From Halomonas alkalisoli (GTDB taxonomy: Bacteria; Pseudomonadota; Gammaproteobacteria; Pseudomonadales; Halomonadaceae): a stretch of DNA of 64,000 bases. Below, piece after piece: positions 61,220 through 64,000 of the stretch. Position numbers and translations under genes: made by a program. The notes beneath the pieces were generated by a model. That model was not told the DNA's origin and ran no database searches. It worked only from the letters and a program-made list of their open reading frames with translations. The stretch is taken from the NCBI RefSeq assembly GCF_021412585.1, contig NZ_JAKCMI010000041.1, positions 300,848 to 364,847 of the forward strand, written 5' to 3'. Numbering within the stretch: the first letter of the stretch is position 1; each line of letters starts with the position of its first letter.

Positions 61220-63175
61220 CTAACTCGTTCGCAGCGCCTGCAGCACCAATCGCCGCTCCAGGCGTTCGTTCCAGCCGGTGGGCCGATCCAGCTCGAGCCG
61301 GGCCAGCAACGACCGTTCAGCGTCGCTGGCTTGGCCTGCACCCAGAGCGCCGAGCAGGGCCTTGAGCTTGCCGCGCCGGGTGGCGGTGCGCGCCTTGAGC
61401 TGCTTGAGGGCCTTGCCCAGGGTCAGCTCCTCGTCGGTAAAGTCGGTGCCAAAGGGAAACCGGGGGAAGACCTGCTCGCCCCCCATCTGCTCAAACTGCT
61501 GCGCCAACTGCTCCGGGGTGTTGTCCCGCCAGTGCGCGGGAACCTCGAAGTCGGCGGCCACTTTACCGGCGGACTTGGCCCGCGCCAGCAGCTCGGGCTG
61601 GAAACGCGCATCGGCAATGGCGATCAACGCCAGGCATACCTGCTCGTCAGAGCGGCCGCGCAAATCGGCGATACCGTATTCGGTGATCACGATATCGCGC
61701 AGGTGGCGGGGAATGGTGCAGTGGCCGTAGCTGAACACAATATTGGACTGGGCTGTGCCGCCGTCCTCCCGGGTACTGCGCAAGGTAATGATCGAGCGCG
61801 CCCCGCTCAGCTCGTGGGCCATGGCGACAAAATTGTACTGTCCGCCCACACCACTGATCACCCGGCCATCCTCCAGGCCATCGGAGACCACCGCCCCATC
61901 GAGGGTGCACAGCATGGCAGAATTGATAAAACGCGCGTGCTGGCGCTGGGCCACCTTGAGCCGCTGATCCCCGAAGCGGTGATCGTAGAGATCATTGATG
62001 TAGTTGACGCTGGTCATGTTGATGCGCGCGCGCTCGGCGTCGGGCAGCTCGCGCAGCTTGTCGTAGAAACGCCGAGGCCCTACATAAAAGCCGCCGTGCA
62101 TCACCACACCCTTGGCCGCGCTGGGGTGGTCGCTGCTCTCGGGGTCGATCTCGCCCCGGTTGATCGCCTCCTGAAAATCGGCGTCCGCAAAGACCGGGCG
62201 CTTGAGCACACCGGCTTCCATCAGGTAGATAAAGCCATCCACCATCATCTCGCTGCAGCCATACAGACCCCGGCTGAAGGGCTGGGTGTCGCCCCACTGC
62301 TCGGCCACCGGAAACCGCCGGGCCACCTTTAGGTCCTGGTAAATCGCTTGCCAGCGGGCGTTGTCCCGATGGCGCAACAGGGTGCTGTGCACCAGCGCCG
62401 CCCCCAGGGAACCGATGCCGATTTGCAGCGTGCCGGCATCCTTCAGCAAACAACTGGCGTAGAAGCCGATCAGGTGATCTTCCGGCGAGATGGGCGTCTG
62501 GGGGGCACTGAACAGCGGGTAGTCGGTATCCGGGTTTTCCAGCAGCAGGTCGAACTCGCTACGCGCCACCGCCGCGTCATTACCCAGATACGGCAGGTGC
62601 CGATTGGTTTCCGCGACACAAACGGTGGCATAGGGCTGCGCGCGTAGCTGGGGTAACAGATCCAGGGTCAGGTCCGGGTTGCAGCTCAGGCTCACCGTCT
62701 CGCCCCGCTCATCGGGCGATACCATCTGACCGATCACGTTGATGCCCTGGGCCATTAAATCGCGCAGCGCGTGGGTGTAGTTGGTGCAGATATAGCGGCG
62801 CTGCTGGTCGGTGTTGTTCTTCAGGTTGCCGGCCTGGAAAAAGAATTCGGCCACCGTGACATTGTCCGGCAGGCGGTTGGCCTGGGCATCCCGGGCGTAG
62901 GCCAGCTCGGGGATATCGCCGTACAGGCGCTCGACAAAAGGTCCCAGGAAACGGCGCTCCAAGGAGGAGCTGCCCGCCGGTGCCAGCAAGGATAGAGCGG
63001 TGACGATATGCAGCTTGATCGTCGGATCACGCTGGGCGCGAGCATAGAGGGCGTTCACAAAACGCAGGGGTTTACCCAACCCCAGCGGCAGCCCCAACAC
63101 AATGTTCTTGCCCACCCGATCGATGACCTGCTCCACGCACGCCTCAGCGTCCTGGTAACTCACCGGCTCGCCCAT
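61220..63175 (-). CDS. Acetyl-CoA hydrolase/CoA-transferase family protein
   Basis: 651-residue enzyme of the AcH/CoA-transferase superfamily, moving CoA between acetate-type acids or hydrolysing acetyl-CoA. Family features: PLGLGKPLRFVNALY, IGIGSLGAALVHS, and ITEYGIADLRGRSDEQ, the usual C-terminal signature. It is longer than typical 500-residue forms, with a C-terminal extension (ERSLLARLELDRPTGW). A TTG at 63211 is possible, but ATG 63175 has GGGG 8 nt upstream. It is convergent with the HigA-like gene. Confidence 0.92.
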   Translation of the reverse strand: MGEPVSYQDAEACVEQVIDRVGKNIVLGLPLGLGKPLRFVNALYARAQRDPTIKLHIVTALSLLAPAGSSSLERRFLGPFVERLYGDIPELAYARDAQANRLPDNVTVAEFFFQAGNLKNNTDQQRRYICTNYTHALRDLMAQGINVIGQMVSPDERGETVSLSCNPDLTLDLLPQLRAQPYATVCVAETNRHLPYLGNDAAVARSEFDLLLENPDTDYPLFSAPQTPISPEDHLIGFYASCLLKDAGTLQIGIGSLGAALVHSTLLRHRDNARWQAIYQDLKVARRFPVAEQWGDTQPFSRGLYGCSEMMVDGFIYLMEAGVLKRPVFADADFQEAINRGEIDPESSDHPSAAKGVVMHGGFYVGPRRFYDKLRELPDAERARINMTSVNYINDLYDHRFGDQRLKVAQRQHARFINSAMLCTLDGAVVSDGLEDGRVISGVGGQYNFVAMAHELSGARSIITLRSTREDGGTAQSNIVFSYGHCTIPRHLRDIVITEYGIADLRGRSDEQVCLALIAIADARFQPELLARAKSAGKVAADFEVPAHWRDNTPEQLAQQFEQMGGEQVFPRFPFGTDFTDEELTLGKALKQLKARTATRRGKLKALLGALGAGQASDAERSLLARLELDRPTGWNERLERRLVLQALRTS

Positions 63176-63321
63176 AGGCTGAACCCCATCCTTGGCTTCG
63201 ATACGCTTCAAGCTAGCACATGAGGCACGACTCCCCTTCCCACCGAGTTCGCGAGAGGCATCCGAGACCGAAGGTTATCTGGCATCATGATGGAAAAGGT
63301 GAAGCTGAGGGGATTGCCTGA

Positions 63322-63885
63322 ATGGACGACATAGCCGAACGGGCTGCGCTGTTCAGCAGAGCCGCACATCAAGCCGTTGGGCAACGACGCAAGTACAGCG
63401 GCGAGCCCTACTGGCACCACCCGCTGGCCGTCGCGGAGATCGTGTCAGCAGTCGAGACGGCGACACCGGAGATGATCGCCGCTGCCTTACTGCACGACGT
63501 GCTAGAGGATACCGGCGTTACGCTGACGGACATCGAGGAGTGCTTCGGCGAGCGGGTCGCCATCCTGGTCAACGAACTGACGGATCAATTCATCGATCCG
63601 GAAATCGGCAACCGTACCCACCGCAAGGCGCTGGAGCGGGACAGGCTGGCGGAGATTTCCCCCGAAGCGCAGACCATCAAGTACGCCGACCTGATCGACA
63701 ACACCGGCAGCATCGTCGCACGAGACCCTGGCTTCGCCCGGGTCTATCTGGCCGAGAAGCGCCAACTCCTGGAAGTGATGGCAGGGGGTGACCAGAAGCT
63801 GAGGCGCAAAGCATGGAGCGTATTGATTGAAGGTGAGGCAAAGGTTCGCGGAGCAGCATTGAAAGCTGGTACTTCGAAGCGCTAA
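63322..63885 (+). CDS. HD-domain small alarmone hydrolase candidate (MESH1-like)
   Basis: 187-residue HD hydrolase lacking a synthetase domain. Metal-binding histidines are in YWHHPLAVAEIV and the HD pair in LLHDVLEDTGVTL, followed by ERVAILVNELTD and KYADLIDNTGSIV, closely matching the hydrolase half of SpoT and the free-standing SAH/MESH1 proteins. It may degrade (p)ppGpp or act on NADPH-type substrates as MESH1 does. GAGGGG precedes the ATG by 9 nt. Confidence 0.85.
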   Translation: MDDIAERAALFSRAAHQAVGQRRKYSGEPYWHHPLAVAEIVSAVETATPEMIAAALLHDVLEDTGVTLTDIEECFGERVAILVNELTDQFIDPEIGNRTHRKALERDRLAEISPEAQTIKYADLIDNTGSIVARDPGFARVYLAEKRQLLEVMAGGDQKLRRKAWSVLIEGEAKVRGAALKAGTSKR

Positions 63886-63962
63886 CTAGATCAGCTAGCG
63901 GCCATTGGACTTCCCCCACCCCAGTGGACACGCATCGATAACTCCCCAGCAGGAGAGAACCG

Positions 63963-64000
63963 ATGCCCGAGATGATCACGGGGAAGAAAACGCAACGCTA
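63963..64000 (+). CDS. Start of an unidentified gene, cut by the window edge
   Basis: ATG with AGGAG about 7-8 nt upstream; the first 12 codons read MPEMITGKKTQR, then the window ends. Not identifiable. The good ribosome site is the only support. Confidence 0.4.
   Translation, partial: MPEMITGKKTQR

Overview
The window is about 64 kb of high-GC, densely packed chromosomal DNA from a gammaproteobacterium. The gene content (ArgO/ArgP, SoxR, DbpA, a YebC-like protein, RND efflux, a YghU-type GST, a large AsmA protein, a DUF3008 protein, Zur-box and SoxR-box style operators) and codon use fit Halomonas or a close relative in the Halomonadaceae. That assignment is inference from family make-up, not from a marker gene. 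I see no rRNA, tRNA, CRISPR array, transposase or prophage. The only mobile-type locus is a HigBA-like toxin-antitoxin pair.

Layout. 1-6036: an RND tripartite efflux operon (minus strand; the outer-membrane factor is cut by the window edge) with a divergent LysR regulator and a perfect palindrome between them. 6056-9332: RidA, an exporter-type ABC transporter and SoxR; a SoxR-type promoter with the 19-bp spacer of MerR-family promoters sits in front of the ABC gene. 9441-16307: GST, a rhomboid protease, an M24-fold ectoine-hydrolase-like protein, a ParB-like protein, a YebC-type regulator, an alpha/beta hydrolase, a creatininase-family amidohydrolase and a tautomerase. 16443-24304 and 33691-34548 are rich in c-di-GMP signalling: a degenerate MEDS-GGDEF-EAL protein, an intact membrane Cache-GGDEF-EAL protein encoded in an operon with a porin and a PstS-like periplasmic protein, and a small membrane diguanylate cyclase. 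RIO kinase and the RNA helicase DbpA lie between them. 25794-34961: zinc-ribbon protein, argO/argP pair, a 1190-residue AsmA protein with an internal duplication, small hypotheticals, an RlpA-like protein and a HIT protein.

35145-43111: YghU, then a divergent pair made of an AcoR-like sigma-54 activator and an NTF2-FMO fusion flavoprotein. The intergenic region holds a good sigma-54 promoter and palindromic upstream activator sites. An AraC regulator and a TPR protein follow. 43201-49798: acetyltransferase, the DUF2157/DUF4401/GDYXXLXY membrane operon, an MscS-type channel and an NAD(P)-binding reductase divergent from an HxlR regulator. 50306-54285: a SMP-30-like secreted propeller flanked by a 108-bp duplicated 3' end of the neighbouring ycaQ/alkX-type glycosylase gene, and a COG0523 (CobW/ZigA) GTPase with a Zur box upstream.

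54814-64000: cold-shock protein with a long leader, an HTH-type protein, a LysE/RhtB exporter, a small DUF1289 gene, an HAD phosphatase, a DadA-like oxidase, a Met-rich small protein, the HigBA-like pair, an acetyl-CoA hydrolase/transferase, a MESH1-like HD alarmone hydrolase candidate and the start of one more gene.

The most useful regulatory inferences are the three operator-gene matches read directly from the DNA: SoxR box to ABC exporter, Zur box to COG0523 GTPase, and sigma-54 promoter plus activator sites to flavoprotein. The best candidate for a less-described system is the porin / PstS-like / Cache-GGDEF-EAL operon.
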